64,000 nucleotides of DNA from Paenibacillus catalpae (GTDB lineage: Bacteria > Bacillota > Bacilli > Paenibacillales > Paenibacillaceae), in the NCBI RefSeq assembly GCF_900112695.1, contig NZ_FOMT01000001.1:496001-560000 (forward strand), given 5' to 3'. Of this stretch, positions 1-8,320 are shown piece after piece; position 1 is the stretch's first letter; each line of letters opens with the position of its first letter. Under the pieces are notes generated by a model, which made no database searches, had not been told where the DNA came from, and saw nothing but the letters and a program-made list of their open reading frames with translations. Position numbers and translations under genes: made by a program.

Positions 1-366
1 GCCCTTCGGGACCGGCTGATCCGGCAGGCAGCCGGGATTCCGGAGCTGAAATTGAACGGATGCGCGGATGCTGCCCTGATGGCGCCGCATATTGTGCATT
101 TTTCCTATCCGGGCATGAAGCCCGAAGTCATTGTCCATATGCTGGAACAGCATGGCGCCATCGTGTCGACCAAATCGGCTTGCTCGTCGAAGGATAATAA
201 ACCAAGCCGGATACTGATGGCAATGGGAGCGTCTTCGGAGCATGCTGCCGGAGGCATCCGCATCAGCTTTGGGGATGAGCATGACGAGCAGGATATTGAC
301 ACGCTCGTCGACATGCTGAGCCGCACGGTTGCACAGCTTAAGCCGCTTGAAAGGAGCAAATCTTAA
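1..366 (+). CDS. Cysteine desulfurase, C-terminal part (NifS/IscS family)
   Basis: The frame is open from the first base, so the gene starts outside the window; 121 codons remain. The product is the C-terminal domain of a PLP-dependent class V aminotransferase that removes sulfur from cysteine and carries it as a persulfide. The catalytic loop is visible as STKSACSSKDNKPSR; the first Cys is the expected persulfide residue. An MGxSxxxAxxxIRISFG segment follows, as in NifS proteins. The stop is 1 nt before the thiI start, so the two are co-transcribed. B. subtilis pairs nifZ with thiI in the same way, so this is probably the sulfur donor for ThiI and tRNA 4-thiouridine. The symbol is left blank because the N-terminus is not visible. 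Confidence 0.93.
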   Translation, partial: ALRDRLIRQAAGIPELKLNGCADAALMAPHIVHFSYPGMKPEVIVHMLEQHGAIVSTKSACSSKDNKPSRILMAMGASSEHAAGGIRISFGDEHDEQDIDTLVDMLSRTVAQLKPLERSKS

Positions 367-367
367 C

Positions 368-1588
368 GTGATTTACGATAAAATTATTGTCCGGTATGGC
401 GATCTTGTCATGAAGGGACGCAACCGCAATCAATTCGAGAAGCGCATGCTGCAGCAAATTAAGCTGGCATTGCAAAGCTTTCCTACTCTGACCTATGTCA
501 AGACATTTGGCCGGATGACCATTAGCTTAAACGGAGAGTCCTTTGAACCGATTGCAGAGCGCCTGAAAGATGTTTTTGGCATTATTTCCTTCAGTCCGGT
601 TATCGGGGTGGAGAACAAGCTGGAGGACATTCAAGCAGCGGCCCTGCAATTGATGCAAGGACTGGAGCAGACACCGGCGACCTTTAAGGTCAGTGCCAAA
701 CGCGCCTGGAAGCCGTTCCCGCATACTTCTCAGGAAATGAATCACCTGGTTGGTTCGCATGTGCTGCGCGCCATAGCGGAATTGAAAGTGGACGTACGGA
801 ATCCGGTCGTGGATTTGCGTGTCGATATCCAGGAAGAGGCGACCTATATTTATAACACGGTGATCAAGGGGGCTGGGGGGTTCCCGTTTGGCTCTAACGG
901 CAAAGCCATGCTTCTCCTGTCAGGCGGAATCGACAGCCCGGTAGCAGGGTGGATGGCGATGCGGAAAGGGCTGGAGCTCGAGGCTGTCCATTTCCACAGC
1001 TATCCGTTCACCAGTGACAAGGCGAAGGAAAAAGTCATTGATCTCGCCAGAAGGCTGTCTTATTATGCAGGAGCGCCGCTGAAGCTACATCTGGTGCCTT
1101 TTACCGAGATTCAGACAAGACTCGTACAGGCAAAGCAGGACAATCTGATGATAACGCTGATGCGCCGTGCCATGCTCCGGATCACCGAAGAGCTTGCAAA
1201 TAGGAATGGGGCAGGCGGTATCGTAACGGGTGAAAGCCTTGGGCAGGTTGCCAGCCAGACGTTGTCTAGCATGAACGTAATCGGCAGAGCGACAGTACTG
1301 CCGATGCTAAAGCCTTTGCTAATGATGGACAAACAGGAAATTATTGACGAAGCGGAGCGGATCGGGACGTTTGCGACATCCATTCTCCCCTATGAGGATT
1401 GCTGTACGCTGTTCCTGCCGAAATCGCCAAGCACGAATCCGAACCTGAACGTCGTGGAGCGTGCGGAATCTTATATTTCGGAACTTGAGCAGCTTTTGCG
1501 TGAGGCTGTAGAACGAACAGAGGTAATGGAGCTTACACCGGATGTACAAGCTTCGGAGGAGACAGCAGGGGAAGACCGTTGGTTCTAA
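368..1588 (+). CDS. thiI: tRNA 4-thiouridine sulfurtransferase ThiI
   Basis: A protein of 406 aa starting at GTG 368, with AAAGGAG at 350-356. ThiI adenylates U8 of tRNA and inserts sulfur from a cysteine desulfurase; in some bacteria it also serves thiamine thiazole synthesis. Residues 1-165 are the ferredoxin-like and THUMP RNA-binding region. The PP-loop ATP motif SGGIDS lies at 185-190. The length matches the short Bacillus form and there is no C-terminal rhodanese domain, so it must rely on a partner for persulfide, consistent with the desulfurase gene just upstream. A Cys-Cys pair in PYEDCC near the C-terminus is conserved in the family. An upstream in-frame codon at 329 lies inside the preceding gene and has no ribosome site. 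Confidence 0.96.
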   Translation: MIYDKIIVRYGDLVMKGRNRNQFEKRMLQQIKLALQSFPTLTYVKTFGRMTISLNGESFEPIAERLKDVFGIISFSPVIGVENKLEDIQAAALQLMQGLEQTPATFKVSAKRAWKPFPHTSQEMNHLVGSHVLRAIAELKVDVRNPVVDLRVDIQEEATYIYNTVIKGAGGFPFGSNGKAMLLLSGGIDSPVAGWMAMRKGLELEAVHFHSYPFTSDKAKEKVIDLARRLSYYAGAPLKLHLVPFTEIQTRLVQAKQDNLMITLMRRAMLRITEELANRNGAGGIVTGESLGQVASQTLSSMNVIGRATVLPMLKPLLMMDKQEIIDEAERIGTFATSILPYEDCCTLFLPKSPSTNPNLNVVERAESYISELEQLLREAVERTEVMELTPDVQASEETAGEDRWF

Positions 1589-1596
1589 ACATAATA

Positions 1597-1635
1597 AAAG
1601 CAGAGAACCCTTAATGGGCTTCTCTGCTTTTTTCT
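1597..1635. terminator. Bidirectional terminator between thiI and terC
   Basis: AAGCAGAGAA pairs with TTCTCTGCTT around a CCCTTAATGGGC loop. There is an A-run on one side and a T-run on the other, so it can end both thiI and the convergent terC transcript. It overlaps the 3' end of the terC gene. Confidence 0.85.
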
Positions 1636-2309
1636 TGTACGGCTTGATTCCTGCGTTTATTTGTATAAAGACCCGCTGCGATAATAAGTACAATGATGAG
1701 AACCACGAACGACCAATAAATGACGGGACTTTCCTCGAAAAACTCCTTGAACGCTTTTTCATGGGTGATCATCTTGGCGGCTGTGTAACCAAGAACACCG
1801 GAACCAATATAAACGATCCATGTAAATTTGTTGATCAGCTTAATGAAGAGCGTCGAGCCCCAAACGATAACCGGAACACTGATCAGAAGCCCCAGGATAA
1901 CAAGCAGCGTGTTTCCGTGCGAGGCACCTGCTACGGCGATAACGTTGTCGATCCCCATTGCCGCATCGGCGATAATGATCGTTTGAATCGACTGCCAGAG
2001 CGTGTTGCCCGCTTTAACGTCATGCTTATCATCTTCCTGGACAAGCAGTTTATATGCAATCCACAGAAGCAGGATACCGCCAGCCAGATGAAGCCAAGGC
2101 AAATCGAGCAGCTTCACCACTACGACGGTAGCAATGATCCGGATGCCAATCGCGCCGGCCGTACCCCAGAGAACGGCTTTCTTCTGCTGATGTAACGGTA
2201 AATTACGAGCGGCCATGCCAATGACAATTGCGTTGTCACCTGCCAGTATGAGATCGATAAAAACAATATTGAGCAATGCAAGCCAAAAATCTGCTGTAAA
2301 TAAATCCAC
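1611..2309 (-). CDS. TerC/YjbE family integral membrane protein
   Basis: A membrane protein of 232 aa starting at GTG (2309-2307), preceded on the minus strand by AAGGGAGGG. Seven or so hydrophobic segments are visible. Two internally repeated acidic motifs, GDNAIVIG at 24-31 and DAAMGIDNV at 115-123, are typical of the TerC half-repeats thought to bind metal. Family members have been linked to manganese export and to metalation of exported proteins, but the substrate cannot be read here. The gene is divergent from a second TerC gene and shares a 157-bp promoter region with it. I see no Mn-responsive yybP-ykoY riboswitch in that region. Confidence 0.9.
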   Translation of the reverse strand: MDLFTADFWLALLNIVFIDLILAGDNAIVIGMAARNLPLHQQKKAVLWGTAGAIGIRIIATVVVVKLLDLPWLHLAGGILLLWIAYKLLVQEDDKHDVKAGNTLWQSIQTIIIADAAMGIDNVIAVAGASHGNTLLVILGLLISVPVIVWGSTLFIKLINKFTWIVYIGSGVLGYTAAKMITHEKAFKEFFEESPVIYWSFVVLIIVLIIAAGLYTNKRRNQAVQEKSREAH

Positions 2310-2466
2310 TAATCATGACCCTCCCTTCTTACAATTCCACTTTAGTCTAGAAGCATTCATTTATCTACGTAAGAAGGACGGGGATGGATTCATTTTTTTT
2401 TAGGACATCCTTACATATTACTTGTCCTTCTCTCATACAGCTGGTAAGAGAGGAGGCGAACGCGAA

Positions 2467-3132
2467 TTGGATAGTATGCTAACTTTTCTTCAGATTGTAC
2501 TGATTAACGTGTTGTTAAGCGGTGATAATGCCGTTGTGATTGCTATGGCCAGCCAGCAGCTTCCGCCCAAGGAGCGCAAGCGGGCGGTCTGGTGGGGGGC
2601 TCTTGCTGCAGTCGGGCTGCGGTGCCTGCTCACGCTCGCCGCTATTTCCCTGCTTCAGATTCCTTATCTGCAAGCCATAGGTTCAATATTACTGCTGTAT
2701 ATTGCAGTGAAGCTCCTTGCGGATGCCGGACAGGAAGGCGAAGGGGATTTGCAAATGCCCGGCAAGAAATCCAAATCCTTGTCCCAGGCGATTCGTACGA
2801 TTGTTGCAGCGGATTTCATCATGAGCCTGGATAATGTATTGGCAATTGCTGCGGTAGCTGACGGGGATACGGTGCTTATTTTGCTCGGGATCGCTTTAAG
2901 CATTCCAATGATCATTTGGGGGAGCCAGATTCTTGGCAAATTATTGCATAAATTTCCTCCGCTTGTTTATATCGGGGCCGGTTTGCTTGGTTATGCAGCG
3001 GGCGGCATGCTTGTTCACGATCCCGGAATGGATGCTGTATTGTTCAACGGATCAAGGACAGCTGCGGAGGCGATTCCGCTTTTATGTATACCGTTTGTCG
3101 TCATTTTAGGCTTATTAAAACGAAGAACTTAA
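2467..3132 (+). CDS. TerC family integral membrane protein, second paralogue
   Basis: A protein of 221 aa. The start chosen is TTG 2467, 10 nt after AGGAGG (2451-2456); ATG 2476 is the alternative. It has the same two acidic membrane motifs as its divergent neighbour, GDNAVVIAM at 19-27 and LDNVLAIAA at 121-129, joined by a charged cytosolic loop at about residues 86-106. The protein is clearly paralogous to, but well diverged from, the terC gene at 1611-2309. A metal-transport role is a family-level inference. A strong terminator follows, so it appears monocistronic. Confidence 0.9.
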   Translation: MDSMLTFLQIVLINVLLSGDNAVVIAMASQQLPPKERKRAVWWGALAAVGLRCLLTLAAISLLQIPYLQAIGSILLLYIAVKLLADAGQEGEGDLQMPGKKSKSLSQAIRTIVAADFIMSLDNVLAIAAVADGDTVLILLGIALSIPMIIWGSQILGKLLHKFPPLVYIGAGLLGYAAGGMLVHDPGMDAVLFNGSRTAAEAIPLLCIPFVVILGLLKRRT

Positions 3133-3146
3133 TCTATTTTCACAAG

Positions 3147-3172
3147 CCGTTCACAGGTGAACGGTATTTTTT
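3147..3172 (+). terminator. Terminator after the second terC gene
   Basis: CCGTTCAC and GTGAACGG pair with a 2-nt loop and are followed by TATTTTTTT. Confidence 0.85.
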
Positions 3173-3289
3173 TGCAATGTTCCTTCTGTTCCCGCTGGTA
3201 TTTTCATCGCAGTTCCTTTAAACTATGATAGATAAAAACTGGCGTCGTACGTCTGTATGGGGGTAGACGTTGTAAGGAGCGGAACGCAA

Positions 3290-3775
3290 ATGCCTAATAA
3301 CAAATATTCCGCTGGAATTATTGTGTTACTAGTCGGGGTCGTTATTTTACTGGGCAAACTTGGTGTATTCAGCTTTTTGGGGGCTATTTTCTGGCCGCTG
3401 CTCGTCCTCATTCCGGGAATTTTGCTGCATGTGTTTTATTTCGGCAGGCTTCTTCCCGCGGCAGTTCTTGTTCCCGGTGGAATACTAACCGTGTCTGCAC
3501 TGCTGTTTATGGTTTGTAACATTTTTGGATGGGATGCACTGAAATATTTGTGGCCGCTGTTTCTGCTTGGCGCAGCTGTCGGCTTTTACGAATATTATTT
3601 GTTTGGCACGTCCCGCCCGCGTGTTGCGCTTACAGCGTCTATAGCACTGGCTATAGCATCGGCTGTTTTTCTGCTGCTCGTCTTGTTATGGAGCTGGGGG
3701 ATCTATATTGTTGCGCTCGTGTTGATGGTTGCCGGCGGCTGGATGGTAATCACGAACCGATCGCGTCGTTGGTAA
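3290..3775 (+). CDS. Small multi-pass membrane protein (LiaI/LiaF-N-like transmembrane region)
   Basis: A protein of 161 aa starting at ATG 3290, with AAGGAG at 3274-3279; an upstream in-frame codon at 3257 lacks a ribosome site. The chain is almost entirely hydrophobic with five or six membrane segments and short polar links, ending in NRSRRW. The N-terminal part (helix, GKLGVF turn, then FWPLLVLIPG) resembles the LiaF/LiaI transmembrane repeat, in which a FWPLLLI-type motif is common, and a second FWPL-like motif occurs at about residue 93. No catalytic residues are seen. It lies 47 nt before typA with no terminator between, so read-through into typA is possible. Function unknown. Confidence 0.75.
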   Translation: MPNNKYSAGIIVLLVGVVILLGKLGVFSFLGAIFWPLLVLIPGILLHVFYFGRLLPAAVLVPGGILTVSALLFMVCNIFGWDALKYLWPLFLLGAAVGFYEYYLFGTSRPRVALTASIALAIASAVFLLLVLLWSWGIYIVALVLMVAGGWMVITNRSRRW

Positions 3776-3822
3776 GTGTTGTGAAGAAAGTAAATTAGAG
3801 AAAATGGAGTGGATTATTAGTT

Positions 3823-5667
3823 ATGCAAGCAAGAGAAAACATCCGGAATATTGCGATTATCGCCCACGTTGACCACGGCAAAACAACTTTGGTTGATAAG
3901 CTGCTGCAGCAATCAGGCACATTCAGAGAGCACGAAGCTGTACAGGAGCGCGCAATGGATTCTAATGACCTGGAACGCGAACGCGGTATTACCATCCTGG
4001 CGAAAAATACGGCGATTACGTATAAAGACTACCTTATTAATATCGTCGATACACCTGGACACGCGGACTTTGGCGGTGAAGTAGAACGGATTATGAAAAT
4101 GGTTGACGGCGTACTGCTCGTTGTTGACGCGTTCGAAGGCTGCATGCCGCAAACAAAATTCGTACTTCGGAAAGCATTGGAAAGCAACCTTACTCCAATT
4201 GTTGTCGTTAATAAAATTGACCGTCCGAATGCCCGCCCAACAGAAGTTATTGATGAAGTGCTTGACCTGTTCATCGAGCTTGGCGCAAATGATGACCAAC
4301 TGGAGTTCCCGGTTGTTTATGCTTCCGCTTTGATGGGAACATCGAGCCTTGAGTCCGAGCCTGAGAAACAAGAAGACAACATGCAAGCTTTGTACGAAAC
4401 AATTGTAAGCCATATCCCGCATCCTACGGAAACGGTTGATGAGCCGCTGCAATTCCTGGTTACTTTGCTTGATTACAATGAATACCTTGGCCGTATCGCG
4501 GTAGGCCGCGTTAACCGTGGTATCGTACGCCAAGGTCAAACGGTAGCTGTCATTAATCGCGAGGGCGCTGTGAAGCAAGCCCGCATCGAGAAATTGTTTG
4601 GTTTCCAAGGTCTGAAGCGTATTGAGATCGAAGAAGCAGGCGCTGGTGACATCGTTGCTATCGCAGGTATTAAAGACATTAACATCGGTGAGACAATTGC
4701 TGATCCGGCGAGACCAGAAGCATTGCCAGTTCTGAAGATCGACGAGCCAACTTTGCAAATGACGTTCCTCGTCAACAACAGCCCGTTTGCGGGCCGTGAA
4801 GGCAAATGGGTAACATCCCGTAAAATTCGTGAGCGTTTGTTCAAAGAGCTTGAAACGGACGTAGCGCTTCGCGTTGATGAAACAGACAGCCCTGACGCTT
4901 TTATCGTATCCGGACGCGGTGAGCTTCACCTTGGCATTCTGATCGAGAACATGCGTCGCGAAGGATTCGAAATTCAGGTTTCCAAACCGGAAGTTATCAT
5001 CAAAGAAGTTGACGGCGTGAAATCCGAGCCGTACGAACGCCTTCTGATTGACGTTCCAGAAGACAGCATGGGCGCTGTTATGGAAAGTCTTGGAACACGC
5101 AAAGCGGAAATGGTCAACATGATCAACAACGGCAACGGCCAAGTTCGTCTGGAGTTCATTATCCCTGCACGCGGTTTGATCGGCTACCGTACTTCGTTCC
5201 TGACTTTGACACGCGGCTATGGCATTATGAACCATGCTTTCGACAGCTATGGTCCACTTGCAGCCGGTGTTGGCGGACGTCACCAAGGTGTACTCGTATC
5301 GAGCGAAACAGGAACCTCCACATTCTACGGCATGCTGGGCGTAGAGGACCGCGGTATTCAATTCGTTGAGCCGGGTACTGAAATCTATGAAGGCATGATC
5401 GTTGGCGAGCATACGCGCGATAACGATATCATCGTCAACATCTGTAAAGAGAAGGCGCTGACTAACGTTCGTTCTGCTGGTAAAGACGATACGGTTAAAC
5501 TCAAAACTCCACGTCTGTTCTCCCTTGAACAAGCGCTTGAGTATTTGAATGATGATGAGTATTGTGAAATTACACCGAAGTCGATTCGTCTTCGTAAAAA
5601 AATCTTGAACAAGAGCGAGCGCGAGCGTGCTGAGAAGCATCGCAAAACTGCGCAAGCAGGCGTATAA
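3823..5667 (+). CDS. typA: Ribosome-associated GTPase TypA/BipA
   Basis: A translational GTPase of 614 aa, the usual family length. G-domain motifs are intact: AHVDHGKTT at 14-22 (G1), DTPGH at 76-80 (G3) and NKID at 130-133 (G4). They are followed by the beta-barrel, two alpha-beta domains and the BipA-specific C-terminal domain. TypA binds ribosomes and helps 50S assembly under stress or cold. The ribosome site GGAGTGG lies about 12 nt before the ATG and is weak for so well expressed a gene. Codon use is strongly biased, as in the other highly expressed genes here. It starts a run of four same-strand genes (typA, ylaH, hypothetical, LCP) matching the B. subtilis yla region. Confidence 0.97.
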   Translation: MQARENIRNIAIIAHVDHGKTTLVDKLLQQSGTFREHEAVQERAMDSNDLERERGITILAKNTAITYKDYLINIVDTPGHADFGGEVERIMKMVDGVLLVVDAFEGCMPQTKFVLRKALESNLTPIVVVNKIDRPNARPTEVIDEVLDLFIELGANDDQLEFPVVYASALMGTSSLESEPEKQEDNMQALYETIVSHIPHPTETVDEPLQFLVTLLDYNEYLGRIAVGRVNRGIVRQGQTVAVINREGAVKQARIEKLFGFQGLKRIEIEEAGAGDIVAIAGIKDINIGETIADPARPEALPVLKIDEPTLQMTFLVNNSPFAGREGKWVTSRKIRERLFKELETDVALRVDETDSPDAFIVSGRGELHLGILIENMRREGFEIQVSKPEVIIKEVDGVKSEPYERLLIDVPEDSMGAVMESLGTRKAEMVNMINNGNGQVRLEFIIPARGLIGYRTSFLTLTRGYGIMNHAFDSYGPLAAGVGGRHQGVLVSSETGTSTFYGMLGVEDRGIQFVEPGTEIYEGMIVGEHTRDNDIIVNICKEKALTNVRSAGKDDTVKLKTPRLFSLEQALEYLNDDEYCEITPKSIRLRKKILNKSERERAEKHRKTAQAGV

Positions 5668-5696
5668 ACACCTGGCAGGCATAAGGGGGTCACGGC

Positions 5697-6011
5697 ATGC
5701 AGCAATGGTTGAGCGACCATCACGCCGTTTCGTATTTGCTTATTCTTGGATTTACGATTTATATCTTCAACAAAGTGTTCAGGGCGAACAATCAGAAGCT
5801 TCCGATTTTGAAAGAAGTGCTTGTCTACATCCTGATGGCCTTTGGCTCTTTTGTGCTGATGATTCTGCAGGTCGACAAGCTTCCCATCGTACAATGTATG
5901 GGAATCGCCGTGCTGATGATGCTTATGCTTCGCGGCCGGCAGCTCTATGACAAATGGAAAACTAACCGGGCCGAGAGCGGCGCCGTAAAGGAAGCTGATT
6001 CGGGCAAATGA
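5697..6011 (+). CDS. ylaH: YlaH-like membrane protein
   Basis: A protein of 104 aa with AAGGGGG ahead of ATG 5697. It has two or three membrane helices (about residues 10-25, 40-60 and 62-80) and a charged, Lys/Glu-rich cytosolic tail. Size, topology and position directly after typA match B. subtilis YlaH, a conserved protein of unknown function. Its last 4 bases overlap the next start codon (ATGA), indicating translational coupling. Confidence 0.75.
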   Translation: MQQWLSDHHAVSYLLILGFTIYIFNKVFRANNQKLPILKEVLVYILMAFGSFVLMILQVDKLPIVQCMGIAVLMMLMLRGRQLYDKWKTNRAESGAVKEADSGK

Positions 6012-6280
6012 CGTTTGATGACGCCTTGTTCAACTGGCTGCAGATTCATATCGTAGCCGAAGACCGGCCGAATGATCGGGCGGCATTGGATACCCGTGAC
6101 TTCTTTTTGCAGATTTTGTCGGAAGATCACGGGGTTGCCAGTCCGCATATTTCGGCAACCGATGCGACGATGGTTCATGTCAAGTATGAACGTAACGGAA
6201 GCATGAAGCTGCAAATGTATCCGCGGGAAGCTGCCGAGCAGCTTCTCGTTGATATACGATCAAATCCGAAATATAACTGA
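6008..6280 (+). CDS. Conserved hypothetical protein, 90 aa, coupled to ylaH
   Basis: A small soluble acidic protein that starts in the ATGA overlap with ylaH. No signal peptide, membrane helix, Cys cluster or other known motif is visible. It is not the zinc-ribbon YlaI, which sits in this neighbourhood in Bacillus, because it contains no cysteine. The coding assignment rests on the overlap, the position in the operon and an ordinary amino acid composition. Function unknown. Confidence 0.7.
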   Translation: MTFDDALFNWLQIHIVAEDRPNDRAALDTRDFFLQILSEDHGVASPHISATDATMVHVKYERNGSMKLQMYPREAAEQLLVDIRSNPKYN

Positions 6281-6298
6281 CATGAAGGTGATGATCTT

Positions 6299-7357
6299 AT
6301 GACGCAAGGCTCGGCTGCACTGCCACCTCGGGGAGCCAACGCCAAGACCGCTCCAAGATCGCCTAAGCCACCAAAGCCACCAAAGAAGAGACGCGTGTTG
6401 TTGAAAGTCGTTTTGCTGCTATTATTAGCTGTTACATTGTTAATCGCAGCATACGTCGGTTTTTTGGCTACCAAGGCGAACAAAGCGATTAACGAGAGTA
6501 GTACCGTATCGAATAATGACGTCAAAATTCCAACGGCAGAGTCAGTGAAGAAGAAAGCGGTTGGCATGGTGTTGCTTGGTCTTGATACGAGGGCAAAAGG
6601 CGGCGGTATGAATACCGACGTCATGATGGTTGCGGTGTTTAATCCAAACAGCAAGTCGGCGACCGTTATTTCGATCCCCCGTGACACCTTGCTGCAGCTG
6701 GAAGGTTATGGCGAGCGGAAAGCCAATGCCAATTACGCAACTTTCTTCAGTCAAGCCCGTTCGGATAAAGGGATGGATAAGGAAGCTGCCGAGGAAGATG
6801 CGAAACGGGCAATTAGAGATATGCTCGGCAAATACTTTGGCGTTGATCTGAAATATACGGCAGTGGTTAACTTCAAAGGCTTCGAGGACGTCGTAGACGC
6901 GCTGGGCGGTATTGAGGTTGATGTCGATATGGACATGAAATATGTCGATAGTTATGACGGCACCAATATCGATCTGAAAAAAGGTTTCCAGAAGCTTAAT
7001 GGTGACCAAGCGCTGGACTTTGTCCGTTACCGGAAATCAAATGACGGCAGGAACATGTCCAGTGACTTTGACCGCAACAAGCGTGAAAGCGAAGTTGTGG
7101 CCAAAATTGTTGACAAGATGAAGTCGCTGAACGGAATTGCAAAGATGGGCGAAGTTATTGACGCTGTTGGCGACAATATGGAAATCGATATGCCGCCGAA
7201 GGAAATCCAGAACCTGATGAAGACGTATTTCGGCATCAGCAGTACGGATGTTCAGTTCATTCCGCTTGAAGGCGTATGGAAAAGTCCATATGTTTACCTC
7301 GATGAGGCCAAGCTGAGTGAAGCTCGGGCAGCATTGCAAGCGAAAATGGCTGAATAA
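6299..7357 (+). CDS. LytR-CpsA-Psr (LCP) family cell-wall ligase
   Basis: A protein of 352 aa with a GAAGGTGATG ribosome site. A cytosolic Pro/Lys-rich tail (residues 1-32) precedes one membrane anchor (about 33-56) and the extracellular LCP domain. Family hallmarks are the LLGLDTR strand, TDVMMVAVFNP, SIPRDTLLQL and a DFVRYRKSN arginine motif. LCP enzymes transfer undecaprenyl-linked polymers such as teichoic acids to peptidoglycan on the outer membrane face. It is the last gene of the typA run. No terminator is seen directly after it, and the next same-strand promoter lies about 25 nt downstream. Confidence 0.93.
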   Translation: MTQGSAALPPRGANAKTAPRSPKPPKPPKKRRVLLKVVLLLLLAVTLLIAAYVGFLATKANKAINESSTVSNNDVKIPTAESVKKKAVGMVLLGLDTRAKGGGMNTDVMMVAVFNPNSKSATVISIPRDTLLQLEGYGERKANANYATFFSQARSDKGMDKEAAEEDAKRAIRDMLGKYFGVDLKYTAVVNFKGFEDVVDALGGIEVDVDMDMKYVDSYDGTNIDLKKGFQKLNGDQALDFVRYRKSNDGRNMSSDFDRNKRESEVVAKIVDKMKSLNGIAKMGEVIDAVGDNMEIDMPPKEIQNLMKTYFGISSTDVQFIPLEGVWKSPYVYLDEAKLSEARAALQAKMAE

Positions 7358-7360
7358 CCA

Positions 7361-7389
7361 TAGACTGACGAATCGTTTACCGCTATAAT
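7361..7389 (+). promoter_or_regulatory. Sigma-A-like promoter of a short transcription unit
   Basis: TAGACT at 7361-7366 and a perfect TATAAT at 7384-7389 are separated by 17 nt. The -35 box matches at four of six positions. A strong ribosome site and a terminator follow within 250 nt. Confidence 0.55.
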
Positions 7390-7429
7390 AGGTGTACGGA
7401 TATGATACCTTCCGAAGGAGGTCATGCGG

Positions 7430-7624
7430 ATGCCCAAAGCCGTAACCGCGACATTCACACTTATAAGAAGAAGCGGTGATGCGAGCTTAAGAAGTTTCTT
7501 GAGCTTGGCGGCTGACGACTGCACCTGTGTGCCAATCTCGGCATGTATCCGGACAGAACTAAATAAACTGATGACAGGCTTGTCTACAAGGACAGACTGT
7601 CGTAAGGAAAGCCTAGTGAGTTAA
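7430..7624 (+). CDS. Possible 64-aa small protein, or a small RNA
   Basis: The ATG at 7430 stands 8 nt after a perfect AAGGAGG (7415-7421) and just downstream of a TATAAT promoter; the frame stops within the following terminator. The peptide is basic at the N-terminus (LIRRSGD) with a CTC motif in the middle. It has no signal peptide and no similarity I recognise. In a second frame the same stretch reads SRNRDIHTYKKKR and then stops, which faintly recalls the RNRPIHTY segment of YlaI, the zinc-ribbon protein expected next to ylaJ. It could therefore be a frame-shifted ylaI remnant, a genuine small gene or a non-coding RNA of about 245 nt. Confidence 0.35.
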   Translation: MPKAVTATFTLIRRSGDASLRSFLSLAADDCTCVPISACIRTELNKLMTGLSTRTDCRKESLVS

Positions 7625-7638
7625 TCACTAGGCTTTTT
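7608..7638. terminator. Bidirectional terminator
   Basis: AAAGCCTAGTGA and TCACTAGGCTTT pair around GTTAA and are followed by T-residues; the reverse side has an A/G-rich tract. It ends the short unit at 7361-7624 and probably also the convergent lipoprotein gene. Confidence 0.85.
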
Positions 7639-7662
7639 GTGTCTTTTGCCGCGGTATACAAG

Positions 7663-8205
7663 CTAGTGAAGTTTGTGTAAATTGTTGGCGCGCTGTTGTA
7701 CTTCCGGATCCTGCGGCATAACTTCACGGGGGATCTGAGGAACGATGCGGCCGATGATGTCGGCCATCTCTTCCGCAAAGCCGGTGACGGGCCTGCCGCG
7801 GCGGATATCTGCTCCAATTTCGTTCAGCCTCTGTGATAAATCCATATCGGCTGTTACGATAGCATCAATACCGTAGGGGTCTTTATGAAAAGCTTCGGCG
7901 ACGGAATATTTGATAGTGCCTACTCTGGAGCGATCAAGCTTGCTGTCGACATCGATCCCAACGACGGCGGTGTTGCCGAGCACTACACAGTGCGCATTCG
8001 TAACACCTTTGATGCCCATGGCCAACTGTTCGAGATGCTTGGACACCTGCTCAGGATTTGCAATTTGTTTCTTCTGAGGACTTGTCTGCTGTGCGCGAAC
8101 AGAGCCATTATTTTGAGGAGAGGGTGATGTTTCGTTTCGAGCGACGGTGCCGCAGCCAGCCGTAATTGCCGCAATAGCAATCGCCGCAATAAGTTTCCGG
8201 TACAT
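7663..8205 (-). CDS. ylaJ: YhcN/YlaJ-family sporulation lipoprotein
   Basis: A protein of 180 aa. The start chosen is the ATG at 8205, preceded on the minus strand by AGAGGTGG; an in-frame codon at 8235 lies upstream of that site. A lipoprotein signal ends in the lipobox ITAGC (lipidated Cys 18), followed by a polar Ser/Gln linker and the YhcN/YlaJ domain with the KHLEQLAMGIKGV and VGIDVD segments. Family members are found on the spore or forespore membrane. The position next to phoH/ylaK matches B. subtilis, and a sigma-F/G-like promoter lies upstream. Exact function is not known. Confidence 0.88.
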   Translation of the reverse strand: MYRKLIAAIAIAAITAGCGTVARNETSPSPQNNGSVRAQQTSPQKKQIANPEQVSKHLEQLAMGIKGVTNAHCVVLGNTAVVGIDVDSKLDRSRVGTIKYSVAEAFHKDPYGIDAIVTADMDLSQRLNEIGADIRRGRPVTGFAEEMADIIGRIVPQIPREVMPQDPEVQQRANNLHKLH

Positions 8206-8252
8206 GTTGGTTCCACCTCTTTTATCTTGTTGCACATCGTCTAATCAACTTT

Positions 8253-8281
8253 AGTGTACCCGCAGCCAAGTATGGCTATGT
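8253..8281 (-). promoter_or_regulatory. Candidate forespore (sigma-F/G-type) promoter of ylaJ-type gene
   Basis: Read on the minus strand, ACATA (8281-8277) and GGGTACACT (8261-8253) are 15 nt apart. The -10 matches the forespore consensus GGNNANAMT at every defined position; the -35 matches GYATA at four of five. This fits the known forespore control of B. subtilis ylaJ. It is a visual match only. Confidence 0.4.
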
Positions 8282-8320
8282 ATGCCTATCTATTGAATGA
8301 CCGACGCCGGGAGGGTTTTC

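Noticed and set aside
1542..2195. 217-codon plus-strand frame over the first terC gene
   Set aside because: Lies opposite a clear TerC membrane protein, crosses a terminator and has a charged, low-complexity translation.
2310..2466. Mn-sensing yybP-ykoY riboswitch between the terC genes
   Set aside because: The conserved loop sequences of that riboswitch are not present.
3913..5682. 589-codon open frame antisense to typA
   Set aside because: A mirror of the highly biased typA gene; the composition is rich in Phe, Asn and Arg with no family signature.
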